64,000 bases of DNA from Prauserella aidingensis (lineage in GTDB: Bacteria; Actinomycetota; Actinomycetes; Mycobacteriales; Pseudonocardiaceae): NCBI RefSeq assembly GCF_024171865.1, contig NZ_JAMTCN010000003.1:1-64000 (forward strand), in the 5' to 3' direction. Position 1 is the stretch's first letter, and each line of letters begins with the position of its first letter. A program made the translations under genes and the position numbers. Shown piece by piece: positions 18,546 through 26,950 of the stretch. Under the pieces are notes generated by a model. That model did not search any database and had not been told where the DNA came from. It saw nothing but the letters and a program-made list of their open reading frames with translations.

Positions 18546-18589
18546 GGATCCACACGGGCACTGGATCCACACGGGCACTGGATCCACAC
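18546..18589. repeat. 17-bp direct repeat, 2.6 copies
   Basis: Unit GGATCCACACGGGCACT occurs twice exactly (18546-18562, 18563-18579) and then as a 10-nt partial copy. Confidence 0.9.
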
Positions 18590-18642
18590 AGGATCGCGCC
18601 GGAGTTCTCCCCCTGAGGATTCGCGGTCGGTGAGACGCGGCG

Positions 18643-20007
18643 TCAGACCGCCGCGGTCGCCTTGGCGCCGCTGCCGTCGCTCGCCCTGGCGCCCGTGTCG
18701 GTCAACAGTGGCGGAGCGCTCGGAGTACGCAGCACGTCATCGTCGAGCAGCCCCTCGGTACGGGCGACCACGGTCGGGACCACGATCTGGCCCGCGACGT
18801 TGGTCGCGGTGCGCATCATGTCCATGATCGGGTTGACCGAGTAGATCAGGGCGATACCCGTGGCGACCTGCGCCGGGTCGAGCCCGATGACCGTGCCCGT
18901 GAGCGTCAGCGCCGTGAGCCAGCCGGTGGTGCCCGCCGTCGCGAGTGCACCGAACACGGCCACGACGACGATGCCGAGGTACTGCCCGACACTCAGCGAC
19001 ACCCCGGAGATGTTCGCGATGAAGATCGCGCCGATCGCCGGGAACACCGCCGCGCAGCCGTCCATTTTGGTCGCGCTCGCGAGCGGTGTGGCGAACGCCG
19101 CGTAGCCGGGATCCACGCCGAGGTTCACCGTCGTCTGCCGCGTCAGTGGCAGGGTCGCACCCGAGGACTGCGACACGAACGCGAACTGGATCGCGGTCCA
19201 CGCCTTGCCGAAGAACCGCCCCGGGCTCACCCGCGCCACGAGGCGCAACAACGTCGGGTAGACGACGAACATGACCAGTCCGCTGCCGACGTAGACCGCC
19301 GCCGTGATCGACAGCAACGGGCGGAACAGCGAGTCGCCGTACTCGGCCACGGCGGAACCGATGAGACCCAGGATGCCCAGCGGGGCGAGCCGCACGATCC
19401 AGCCCAGGTACCGCTGGATGATCTCGAACACGCTCGTGACGACGTCGATGAACGGCGCGGCGCGCTCCCCCAGACTGTAGGCCGCGGCGCCGATCACCAG
19501 CGCCAGGAACAGCACCTGCAGCGTCTGCCCCTCGGCGAACGCGGCGACGAAGTTGTCCGGCACGATGCCGTCGAGGAACGCCGTCCACGACCCCCACTCG
19601 CCGACGCTTCCCGCGGCCTTCTCGGCGTTCTCGGCCGTCGCCTGCACCCCGCCGAGACCGCCACTTCCCGGGTCGAACAGCAGGCCGACACCGATGCCGA
19701 TCAGCACGGCGATCAACGACGTCGTCGCGAACCACGCGACGGTCTTCCCGCCGAGCCGCGCCGCGGTGCGCCCGCCGCCCAGGCCGCGCAGGCTGTTGAT
19801 GCCGACGATGATGGCGGTGAACACCAGCGGCACGACCGCGATCTGCAGCAGCGTCGTGAACACCGAACCGACCTGGTCCAGCACCTCGGCGAGCCAGGTC
19901 GTGTCGGTGACACGGGCCAGTGCGCCGAGTCCGGCACCGAGGAGAAGAGAACCGATGACCGCGGACGCGAAGACCGCGGGTTTCGTATACACGCGCAGCA
20001 AGGACAC
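18643..20007 (-). CDS. Dicarboxylate/amino acid:cation symporter (DAACS family), altered Na+ site
   Basis: 454-residue transporter of the glutamate/dicarboxylate symporter fold in the inner membrane. The re-entrant loop HP1 reads VSQSSGATLPLT, TM7 has TKMDGCAAVFP, and TM8 has NPIMDMMRTATNVAGQ. Against archaeal GltPh numbering, Asp312, Asp394, Arg397 and Asn401 are kept. Asn310 is Lys, Thr314 is Cys, Asp390 is Asn and Asp405 is Gln; Asp405 is a sodium ligand. Substrate binding looks amino-acid-like, but the coupling ion may not be sodium. GTG at 20007 is preferred because GGAG precedes it. It lies downstream of, and on the same strand as, the PucR regulator gene. Confidence 0.85.
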   Translation of the reverse strand: MSLLRVYTKPAVFASAVIGSLLLGAGLGALARVTDTTWLAEVLDQVGSVFTTLLQIAVVPLVFTAIIVGINSLRGLGGGRTAARLGGKTVAWFATTSLIAVLIGIGVGLLFDPGSGGLGGVQATAENAEKAAGSVGEWGSWTAFLDGIVPDNFVAAFAEGQTLQVLFLALVIGAAAYSLGERAAPFIDVVTSVFEIIQRYLGWIVRLAPLGILGLIGSAVAEYGDSLFRPLLSITAAVYVGSGLVMFVVYPTLLRLVARVSPGRFFGKAWTAIQFAFVSQSSGATLPLTRQTTVNLGVDPGYAAFATPLASATKMDGCAAVFPAIGAIFIANISGVSLSVGQYLGIVVVAVFGALATAGTTGWLTALTLTGTVIGLDPAQVATGIALIYSVNPIMDMMRTATNVAGQIVVPTVVARTEGLLDDDVLRTPSAPPLLTDTGARASDGSGAKATAAV

Positions 20008-20240
20008 GAAGTCGCTCCGAAGACGGGGGTTACCGATAGATCCGGTAGCCACAACACGATGCGAGCGCCTCGTCTTCCGCGTCCCAGATCGTGGAACCCG
20101 GTTCGTCGAGGCCCCGACGAACCGGCGGCTGAGACCATGTCGACCGTGCCGACCGCCGACCCGCCCACCGGCGGGTCCAGCGCTCCGGCGACGGGAACCC
20201 CGGCACCCTGCCCTGAGCACCCTCCGGCGGCGGGCCGTCC

Positions 20241-21920
20241 TCAGTCGCGGCGGGACCGCATCGCCAGCTGGAGTTCCAGCAACAGCCGGTCGGACGGATC
20301 CCGAAGATCGAGGCCCGTCACCTGTTCGACGCGGCGCAGGCGGTAGCGCAACGTGTTCGGATGCACCCGCACGCGCTCGGCCGCGCTGCGGACGTCGCCG
20401 TGGTCGGCCAGGAACGCCGCGGCGCTCGCGCGCAGCTCGGTGCCGTGCCGGTCGTCGTAGCTGCGCAGCGCCTCCACCCGCGGGTCGTGCAGCTCCTCCC
20501 GTGCGCCGACCAGGTCGAGGATCTCGCCCAACAACACGGCTGTCCGGGACTCGGCGAGCGTCGTGACCCGGCTTTCCGGCGGATGCTCGGCGGTGCCGTC
20601 CAGCACCCGGTCGACCTCGGCGCGCGCGGCCGCGACGTCTCCGAGGTGCGCCACCCCCGCCGCGATGGCCGCGCGCAGCACCACCGACCGGCTCTCCTCG
20701 AGCGCACCGACCAGTTGCCGCGCCCACGCGGCGACCGCCTGCTCCGAGGCGTATCCCGGCAGCAGCACGTAGGCACGGTCGCCGAACATCGTCGTCACCG
20801 AGTCGCGGCGGAACGCGCTCGCGTGCAGGCGCAGCACGCTGCCCGCCCGGCCGAGCCTGCCGCGGGCCGACGCCGCGAACCCGATGACCGCGACCGGCCC
20901 GGCCGACGGCAGGTTCAGCGCGCCCGCCAACGACGGCACGTCCACTCCCTCGCCGTGCAGGCCGAACAACCGCCGGATGAGCAGTTCCTCCGTGGACGGC
21001 GCGTTGTGGGTGCGCACGATGATCCGCGCCGCGATCGCCGCGGCCCCGCGCAGCACCTCGGCGGCGTCCGCGGCGAACGGCTGCTCCCCCTGCTGCAGCC
21101 AGATCGAGCCCAGTGTGCGCCCCGTCTCGCCGTCGTCGGCCGGTTCGCGGATGCCGACGACCAGGCGTCGTTTCGTGCCGAGTTCGGCGTGTTCGGGCAC
21201 GTCGACGACCTCGTCGCCGGTGCGCAACCGGTCGTAGACGCCCCACCGGTGCAGCACCCGCAGGTAGTCGCGCGGACCTTCCCTGCCCAGGATCGACAGC
21301 GTGCGGAGTTCGTCGGCGGTCTCGTCGGACGGCGAATGCGCCAACACGCGGGACGCGGCGTCCTCGATCGACACCATGCCACCCGCGTTGCGGGCCACGC
21401 TCTGGGCCAGGTCGAACAGGTCCGTGTCGGCGGCGAGCAGGTCCGGGTCGGCGGGCGCGGTGTGCCGGTGGCTGCGGTCGAGCATCCGCTGCACCCGGGG
21501 CAGGACGTGGTCCCAGCGCGCCCGCGGATGCACTTCGACGAGCGCCACGTCGGCGCCGCGCGCCGCCGCACACACCTCCGGGGACGTGGTCTTCGACAGC
21601 ACCGCGCGGGGACGCAGGCTCGGCGGACGGCCCGCGAGCGACGTGAAGTACGCCAGCGCCTCCTCGTCGCGGACGCCGACGTGCAGGCACACGTCGGGCG
21701 GAGCGGACATCGCGTCGCCCGGTTCGGAGGCGGCTCCCACGTCGGCGGCTCCGGCGTCGGCGGTCAGTTCCGCACCGTCGACCAGCGCCACCGAGGCGAC
21801 CACCGCGGACGGATCACCCACGGCCGTACCCACGACGGCGGTGTCGAGCGCCTCGACGAGTTCACGCAGCGTGATCGTCCGGCCGTCGCCCTCCACCCGC
21901 GCCACCCTCTCCGCCGTCAT
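20241..21920 (-). CDS. PucR family regulator, probable controller of proline catabolism
   Basis: 559-residue PucR/CdaR-type transcription factor. The N-terminal 200 residues are a sensory region, the centre (about 300-440) is GGDEF-like, and the C-terminal HTH is ADHGDVRSAAERVRVHPNTL followed by RYRLRRVEQVTGLDL. It is divergent from the P5C dehydrogenase and proline dehydrogenase genes with a 183-nt shared control region. In mycobacteria a PucR-type protein (PruC) activates the equivalent genes on proline, so that role is likely here. The ATG at 21920 gives a natural N-terminus; the frame stays open further upstream. Confidence 0.85.
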   Translation of the reverse strand: MTAERVARVEGDGRTITLRELVEALDTAVVGTAVGDPSAVVASVALVDGAELTADAGAADVGAASEPGDAMSAPPDVCLHVGVRDEEALAYFTSLAGRPPSLRPRAVLSKTTSPEVCAAARGADVALVEVHPRARWDHVLPRVQRMLDRSHRHTAPADPDLLAADTDLFDLAQSVARNAGGMVSIEDAASRVLAHSPSDETADELRTLSILGREGPRDYLRVLHRWGVYDRLRTGDEVVDVPEHAELGTKRRLVVGIREPADDGETGRTLGSIWLQQGEQPFAADAAEVLRGAAAIAARIIVRTHNAPSTEELLIRRLFGLHGEGVDVPSLAGALNLPSAGPVAVIGFAASARGRLGRAGSVLRLHASAFRRDSVTTMFGDRAYVLLPGYASEQAVAAWARQLVGALEESRSVVLRAAIAAGVAHLGDVAAARAEVDRVLDGTAEHPPESRVTTLAESRTAVLLGEILDLVGAREELHDPRVEALRSYDDRHGTELRASAAAFLADHGDVRSAAERVRVHPNTLRYRLRRVEQVTGLDLRDPSDRLLLELQLAMRSRRD

Positions 21921-22103
21921 TGCCCAACTGCGTTGTCCGATGCGTTGCCTGATCGCGCGCTGCCCGGTCGCGCGTTGTCCGATCGAACAAGGGCGTCCCG
22001 ATTTCTTCGTTCGATCGGCCCAGTTTACGGGCACTCACGTCCTGCTTCACTTCCGGCGTGCGGCGAACCCGCTCGCATCGCCCCGAAGGAGGTCACGAGG
22101 TCC

Positions 22104-23741
22104 ATGGACGGCATCACCAACGTTCCGCAGCCCGCGAACGAACCGGTCAACTCGTACGCGCCCGGCACGCCCGAACGCGCCCGGCTGGAGGCGAAGCTGG
22201 CCGAACTGGACGCGAACCCCACCGAGGTGCACCACGTCATCGACGGGCAGCACCGGCGGAGTGCGACGACCGTGCAGAACGTCGTCCAGCCGCACAAGCA
22301 CGCCTCCGTGCTCGGCACGTTCACCCACGCCACGCAGCAGGACGTCCGTGACGCCGTGGAGGCCGCGAACGCGGCGGCCCCGGCCTGGGCCGCCATGCCG
22401 TTCGACGAGCGCGCCGCGATCTTCCTGCGCGCCGCCGACCTGCTGTCCGGTCCGTGGCGCGAGACGATCGCCGCGGCGACGATGCTCGGCCAGTCGAAGA
22501 CCGCCTACCAGGCCGAGATCGACGCCCCGTGCGAACTGATCGACTTCTGGCGGTTCAACGTCCACTTCGCCCGCCAGCTGATGACCGAACAGCCGCTGTC
22601 GGTGCCCGGGGTGTGGAACCGCGTCGAGTACCGCCCGCTCGAAGGGTTCGTCTACGCGGTCACGCCGTTCAACTTCACCGCCATCGCGGGCAACCTCCCG
22701 ACCGCGCCCGCGCTGATGGGGAACACGGTCGTGTGGAAGCCGTCGGACACCCAGGCCGTGTCGGCGTACCTGACGATGCAGCTGCTCGAGGCGGCGGGCC
22801 TGCCCAAGGGCGTCATCAACCTCGTCACCGGACCGGGCCCCGACATCTCCGACGTCGTGCTGGCCGACCCGCGGCTGTCCGGTATCCACTTCACCGGCTC
22901 CACGCAGACGTTCCAGACCCTCTGGGCCGAGGTCGGCACGAACATCTCGCGCTACCGCTCCTACCCGCGCCTGGTCGGCGAGACCGGCGGCAAGGACTTC
23001 GTCGTCGCGCACGGTTCGGCCGACCCCGACGTCCTCACCACGGCCCTCATCCGCGGGGCGTTCGACTACCAGGGGCAGAAGTGCTCGGCGGCCTCGCGCG
23101 CATTCATCCCGAAGTCGGTGTGGGCGACGATGGGCGAGGACCTCATCGCCAAGACCGAGGCGCTCTCCTACGGAGACGTGGCGGACCTGTCCCACTACGG
23201 CGGGGCCGTCATCGACAAGCGCTCGTTCGACCGCAACGCCGCAGCGTTGCAGCGTGCCAAGTCGACGCCCGGCCTGACGATCGCCGCGGGCGGCGGCGCC
23301 GACGACAGCGTCGGCTACTTCATCGAGCCCACGATCCTGCTCGGCGACGACCCGACCGACGAGGCGTTCAGCAAGGAGTACTTCGGCCCGATCCTGGCGA
23401 TCCACGTCTACGACGACTCGAAGCCGGGCGCGTTCGATGAGATCCTGGACACGGTGGACTCCGGCTCCGCGTACGCCCTGACCGGCGCGGTGATCGCGAA
23501 CGACCGCGACGCCGTGGCCAGGGCGTCCGAGAAGCTGCGGTTCGCCGCCGGCAACTTCTACATCAACGACAAGCCGACCGGTTCGATCGTGGGCCAGCAG
23601 CCGTTCGGCGGCGCCCGCGCCTCGGGCACCAACGACAAGGCCGGGTCGCCGCAGAACCTGCTGCGGTGGGCCTCGGCACGCTCGGTCAAGGAGACGTTCG
23701 TGGCCCCGACCGATCACCGCTACCCGCACCAGGGGGTGTGA
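22104..23741 (+). CDS. pruA: L-glutamate gamma-semialdehyde (P5C) dehydrogenase
   Basis: 545-residue aldehyde dehydrogenase that oxidises glutamate semialdehyde (from P5C) to glutamate with NAD+. The nucleophile is Cys327 in YQGQKCSAASRAF; the catalytic Glu lies in VGETGGKDFVV, and the NAD-site segment FTGSTQTFQTLW is present. GTSDS/INDKPTGSIVGQQPFGG-type C-terminal elements (INDKPTGSIVGQQPFGG) mark the P5CDH group. The ATG at 22104 has GAAGGAGGT ten bases upstream. The proline dehydrogenase gene starts 5 nt after the stop, so the two enzymes of proline breakdown are co-expressed as separate proteins. Confidence 0.95.
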   Translation: MDGITNVPQPANEPVNSYAPGTPERARLEAKLAELDANPTEVHHVIDGQHRRSATTVQNVVQPHKHASVLGTFTHATQQDVRDAVEAANAAAPAWAAMPFDERAAIFLRAADLLSGPWRETIAAATMLGQSKTAYQAEIDAPCELIDFWRFNVHFARQLMTEQPLSVPGVWNRVEYRPLEGFVYAVTPFNFTAIAGNLPTAPALMGNTVVWKPSDTQAVSAYLTMQLLEAAGLPKGVINLVTGPGPDISDVVLADPRLSGIHFTGSTQTFQTLWAEVGTNISRYRSYPRLVGETGGKDFVVAHGSADPDVLTTALIRGAFDYQGQKCSAASRAFIPKSVWATMGEDLIAKTEALSYGDVADLSHYGGAVIDKRSFDRNAAALQRAKSTPGLTIAAGGGADDSVGYFIEPTILLGDDPTDEAFSKEYFGPILAIHVYDDSKPGAFDEILDTVDSGSAYALTGAVIANDRDAVARASEKLRFAAGNFYINDKPTGSIVGQQPFGGARASGTNDKAGSPQNLLRWASARSVKETFVAPTDHRYPHQGV

Positions 23742-23746
23742 TCACC

Positions 23747-24703
23747 ATGCCGTCTCCGCTGCGCACGGGCCTGCTGGCCGCGGCGAGGTCGAAGCGCCTC
23801 GAACGGACGGCCTCGCGGCTGCAGCTCACGCGCAAGGTCGTGGACCGGTTCGTGGCGGGCGAGACCGAGCAGCAAGCGCTCGCCACGTCCCGCGACATCC
23901 TCGCGTCGGGCCGCTTCATCACGATCGATCACCTCGGCGAGGACACCACCGATGCCTCGCAGGCCACGGCGACCGTGTCGGCGTACCTGTCGCTGCTGTC
24001 GGCCCTCGCCCCGCTGACGGGCAGGCAGGTCGAGGCCGAGGGTCCGCGCCCGGTGGAGGTGTCGGTGAAGCTGTCGGCGCTCGGGCAGTTCGTGGGCGCG
24101 GACGGGGACCGGATCGCGCTGGAGAACGCGCACAAGATCGTCGCCGCGGCCGAGGAGGCGGGCGTGTGGGTCACGGTGGACGCCGAGGACCACACGACGA
24201 CCGACTCGACGCTGGCCATCGTCCGTGAGCTGCGCAGCGACTTTCCGCACCTGGGAACGGTGCTGCAGGCCTACCTCAAACGGACCGAGGCCGACTGCGC
24301 CGACCTGTCCGGGCCGGGATCGCGCATCCGGCTGTGCAAAGGCGCCTACGCCGAACCGCCGAGCGTGGCGCATCAGGGCGACGCGGTGGACGAGGCGTAC
24401 GTCCGGTGTCTGCGCGTGCTGATGCACGGCCGGGGTTATCCGATGGTGGCCACGCACGACCCGGCGATGGTCGAGGCCGGACTGCGGCTCGCGGCCGAAG
24501 CGGGGCGCAGCGCCGACGAGTACGAGCTGCAGATGCTCTACGGCGTCCGCGACACCGAGCAGGTGCGGCTCGTCGGCCAGGCGCGTCACCTGCGCGTGTA
24601 CCTGCCGTACGGCACCGAGTGGTACGGCTACTTCATGCGCAGACTGGCCGAGAAACCCGCCAACCTGGCGCTGTTCCTCCGTGCGCTGACGTCGACGAAG
24701 TAG
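23747..24703 (+). CDS. Proline dehydrogenase (monofunctional)
   Basis: 318-residue FAD-dependent TIM-barrel enzyme that oxidises proline to P5C and passes electrons to quinones. The family signatures VSVKLSALGQ, VTVDAEDHTTTD, RLCKGAYAEP, MVATHDPAM and YGTEWYGYFMRRLAEKPAN are visible; the last contains the substrate-binding Arg pair. The size is typical of actinobacterial PRODH. The start is an ATG right after the pruA stop, with AGGGGGTG overlapping the end of pruA. A strong terminator follows at 24727-24765. Confidence 0.95.
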   Translation: MPSPLRTGLLAAARSKRLERTASRLQLTRKVVDRFVAGETEQQALATSRDILASGRFITIDHLGEDTTDASQATATVSAYLSLLSALAPLTGRQVEAEGPRPVEVSVKLSALGQFVGADGDRIALENAHKIVAAAEEAGVWVTVDAEDHTTTDSTLAIVRELRSDFPHLGTVLQAYLKRTEADCADLSGPGSRIRLCKGAYAEPPSVAHQGDAVDEAYVRCLRVLMHGRGYPMVATHDPAMVEAGLRLAAEAGRSADEYELQMLYGVRDTEQVRLVGQARHLRVYLPYGTEWYGYFMRRLAEKPANLALFLRALTSTK

Positions 24704-24726
24704 GCGCCCGCCGAACGACTCCCCCG

Positions 24727-24765
24727 GGGGCACCCTGGTTGCATTCAACGCAACCAGGGTGCCCC
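24727..24765 (+). terminator. Terminator of the proline catabolic operon
   Basis: Perfect 16-bp stem GGGGCACCCTGGTTGC (24727-24742) with its complement at 24750-24765 and a 7-nt loop (ATTCAAC). Confidence 0.9.
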
Positions 24766-24881
24766 TGGGGTTGTTGGCCGTGTCACGCCGGCCTGCGGAC
24801 CGTCGAGGGCTGTCCCACGGCAGGTCGCGGCCATAGACTCGCCTCACGGTTCATGATCAACGGCGAAAGGCGCGCACGACG

Positions 24882-25853
24882 ATGTACGCAGCTACGGTGA
24901 CTCGCACCGACGGTCCCGCGGCCCTCGAGGTCGCCGACACACCCGCGCCGAAGCCCGGCGACGGCCAGGTGTTGATCGACGTCAAGGCGGCCGGGGTGAA
25001 CTTCCCGGACCTGCTGCTGACGAAGAACATGTACCAGTACAAGCCCGAGCCGCCGTTCACCCTCGGTGGCGAGCTGGCGGGCGTCGTGCGCGAGGCCCCG
25101 GCCGGTTCGGGTTTCTCCGCCGGTGACCGTGTCGCCGCGAGCACCACGACGGGCGCCTTCGCCGAACAGGTCCTCGCACCTGTCACGAACGTGTTCCCCC
25201 TGCCGGACGCGATGAGTTTCGCCGCGGGCGCCTGTCTGCCGATGAACTACCTGACCATGACGTTCGCCCTGCTCAAGCGCGGACAACTGCAGCGGGGCGA
25301 GACGGTGCTCGTCCACGGCGCCGCGGGCGGGATCGGCACGGCCACCATCCAGCTCGCGGCGGCGATGGGCGCACACGTCGTGTCCGTGGTGTCCACGGAG
25401 GACAAGGCGCGGTTCGTCTCGTCGGTCGGTTCCCACGACGTCGTGCTCGCCGACGGGTTCAAGGACTCGGTCGCCGAACTCACCGGTGGCCGCGGGGTCG
25501 ACGTCGTGGTCGACCCGGTCGGCGGCGACCGCTTCACCGACTCGCTGCGCAGTCTCGCACCGCTCGGCCGACTGCTGGTCATCGGTTTCACCGCGGGCGA
25601 CATCCCGACGGTGAAGGTCAACCGCCTGCTGCTGAACAACATCGACGTGCGCGGAGTCGCGTGGGGCGCGTACGTCATGGCCGACCCGACCCGTCTCCGC
25701 ACGGAGTGGGACGTGCTGGTGCCCTACCTCGAGTCCGGTGTGGTCGACCCGCCGATCGCGGCGACCTACCCGCTGTCCCGCGCGGGCGAAGCGGTGGCAC
25801 AGCTGGAGGACCGCGCGGTGCTCGGCAAGGTGGTGGTCGACCCGACGGCGTGA
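24882..25853 (+). CDS. NADPH:quinone oxidoreductase-like MDR protein
   Basis: 323-residue medium-chain dehydrogenase/reductase without zinc ligands, of the quinone oxidoreductase group. The N-terminal GroES-like domain has VKAAGVNFPDLLL and PFTLGGELAG. The Rossmann part has LVHGAAGGIGTATIQLA (nucleotide-binding Gly pattern AxxGGxG) and VVDPVGGDRF. It probably reduces quinones or an activated alkene with NADPH. It converges on the glycosyltransferase gene, and the two coding frames overlap by 88 nt at their 3' ends. Confidence 0.88.
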   Translation: MYAATVTRTDGPAALEVADTPAPKPGDGQVLIDVKAAGVNFPDLLLTKNMYQYKPEPPFTLGGELAGVVREAPAGSGFSAGDRVAASTTTGAFAEQVLAPVTNVFPLPDAMSFAAGACLPMNYLTMTFALLKRGQLQRGETVLVHGAAGGIGTATIQLAAAMGAHVVSVVSTEDKARFVSSVGSHDVVLADGFKDSVAELTGGRGVDVVVDPVGGDRFTDSLRSLAPLGRLLVIGFTAGDIPTVKVNRLLLNNIDVRGVAWGAYVMADPTRLRTEWDVLVPYLESGVVDPPIAATYPLSRAGEAVAQLEDRAVLGKVVVDPTA

Positions 25854-26950
25854 CCGTGCCGCTCGTCGGCGAGACCGGCCAGGCGGCGATACAGCTCGCG
25901 GTGCCGTTCGGCGGCACTCGCCCAGCTGTATCGCCGCGCCAGCGCCCGCCCGCGCTCCCGGTGGCAGTCCGGTTCGGACAGTGCGTCGGCCAGCGCGTCG
26001 GCGAAGCCGTAGGAGTCACGTGCGAAGCGGACAGCGGAGCCGAACACCTCACGCAGCACCGGCAGATCCCTCGTGACGACCGGAACCCCCGCGGCCAGGG
26101 CCTCCATCGCCGCGAGCCCGAATCCCTCCTTCGTGGACGGAAAGCCGAAGGCCTCCGCCGCGGCGACGGCGAGCGGCAACTCCTCGTGCTCGACCGCGCC
26201 GAGCACGACCGGTTCCACGCCCAGCTCGGCGGCACGGGCGTCGAAGCGCGCGCGGTAGTCGTGGTAGTCGAACAACGTCTCCCCGCCGACGATCACCAGT
26301 CGGAGTTCCGGATCCCGCTTCCGCAGCAACGCGACCGCCTCGAGCAGGTCGAGGGTTCCTTTCCGCGGTTCGATACCTCCCACCGCGACGACGTAGCGGC
26401 CGAGTTCGCCGCGCCACCGGCGCGTGCCCTCGGAGTCGGCCGCCGCACGCTCGAACCGGTCCGCATCGACGGCGTTCGGGATCACGGTGGCGTCGATCCC
26501 CCAGCCGTCGCGCAGTTCGGCCGCGACGGCTCCGGACACGCACACGTGTGCGAAGGGATCCGTGATCGCACGTTCGTGGCAGGCCGCCAATTCGGGCGTG
26601 GTGAACCGGTCGATGTGGTGCACGGTGCGCACGCACTCGCCCGCCGCGTTGGCGCTGATGCAGTCCTGGGCGTGCACGATGTCGTATGCGCGGGGGTCGA
26701 AGGCGTCGCGCAGCGTCTCGATCGACCGCAGGATCCGCGGGCCGACGGCCTCGCCGTCGCGTGACACGAACGGCACGACCCGGACCGTGACACGGGGGTC
26801 CACGCGGCGGAAGAACCCGGTGTCGCCATCGCGTCCGAGGGTCCACACCGTGACGTCCTCCCCCGCGTGCGCCAGCGCCTCGGCGAGCGCCAGCGTGTGG
26901 ACCACCCCGCCTCGGGGTTTCGTGGAGTAGCTCAGCAACGCGATCCTCAC
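25766..26950 (-). CDS. MSMEG_0565-type glycosyltransferase (Nit1C-like cluster)
   Basis: 394-residue GT-B glycosyltransferase, last gene of the nitrilase array. The N-terminus IALLSYSTKPRGGVVHTLAL is the donor-domain opening typical of GT4 enzymes in this cluster. The C-terminal donor site has GGIEPRKGTLDLLEAV, and then FGFPSTKEGFGLAAMEALAAG with the E-x7-E motif of GT4. The GTG at 26950 overlaps the stop of the preceding gene (GTGA), so translation is coupled. The final 30 residues overlap the convergent quinone reductase gene and look low-complexity. The acceptor is unknown; the protein is a conserved passenger of Nit1C clusters in actinobacteria. Confidence 0.88.
   Translation of the reverse strand: MRIALLSYSTKPRGGVVHTLALAEALAHAGEDVTVWTLGRDGDTGFFRRVDPRVTVRVVPFVSRDGEAVGPRILRSIETLRDAFDPRAYDIVHAQDCISANAAGECVRTVHHIDRFTTPELAACHERAITDPFAHVCVSGAVAAELRDGWGIDATVIPNAVDADRFERAAADSEGTRRWRGELGRYVVAVGGIEPRKGTLDLLEAVALLRKRDPELRLVIVGGETLFDYHDYRARFDARAAELGVEPVVLGAVEHEELPLAVAAAEAFGFPSTKEGFGLAAMEALAAGVPVVTRDLPVLREVFGSAVRFARDSYGFADALADALSEPDCHRERGRALARRYSWASAAERHRELYRRLAGLADERHGHAVGSTTTLPSTARSSSCATASPARDSG

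Larger units (their letters stand above)
18331..18642. other. Repeat-rich gene-free interval between tRNA-Lys and the DAACS gene
   Basis: About 310 nt downstream of both neighbours. No supported gene. It contains a 20-bp palindrome, a perfect 18-bp inverted repeat and a 17-bp direct repeat, listed separately. Confidence 0.6.

Noticed and set aside
18222-18642. Integration site at tRNA-Lys
   Set aside because: No integrase and no repeat of the tRNA 3' end was seen downstream.
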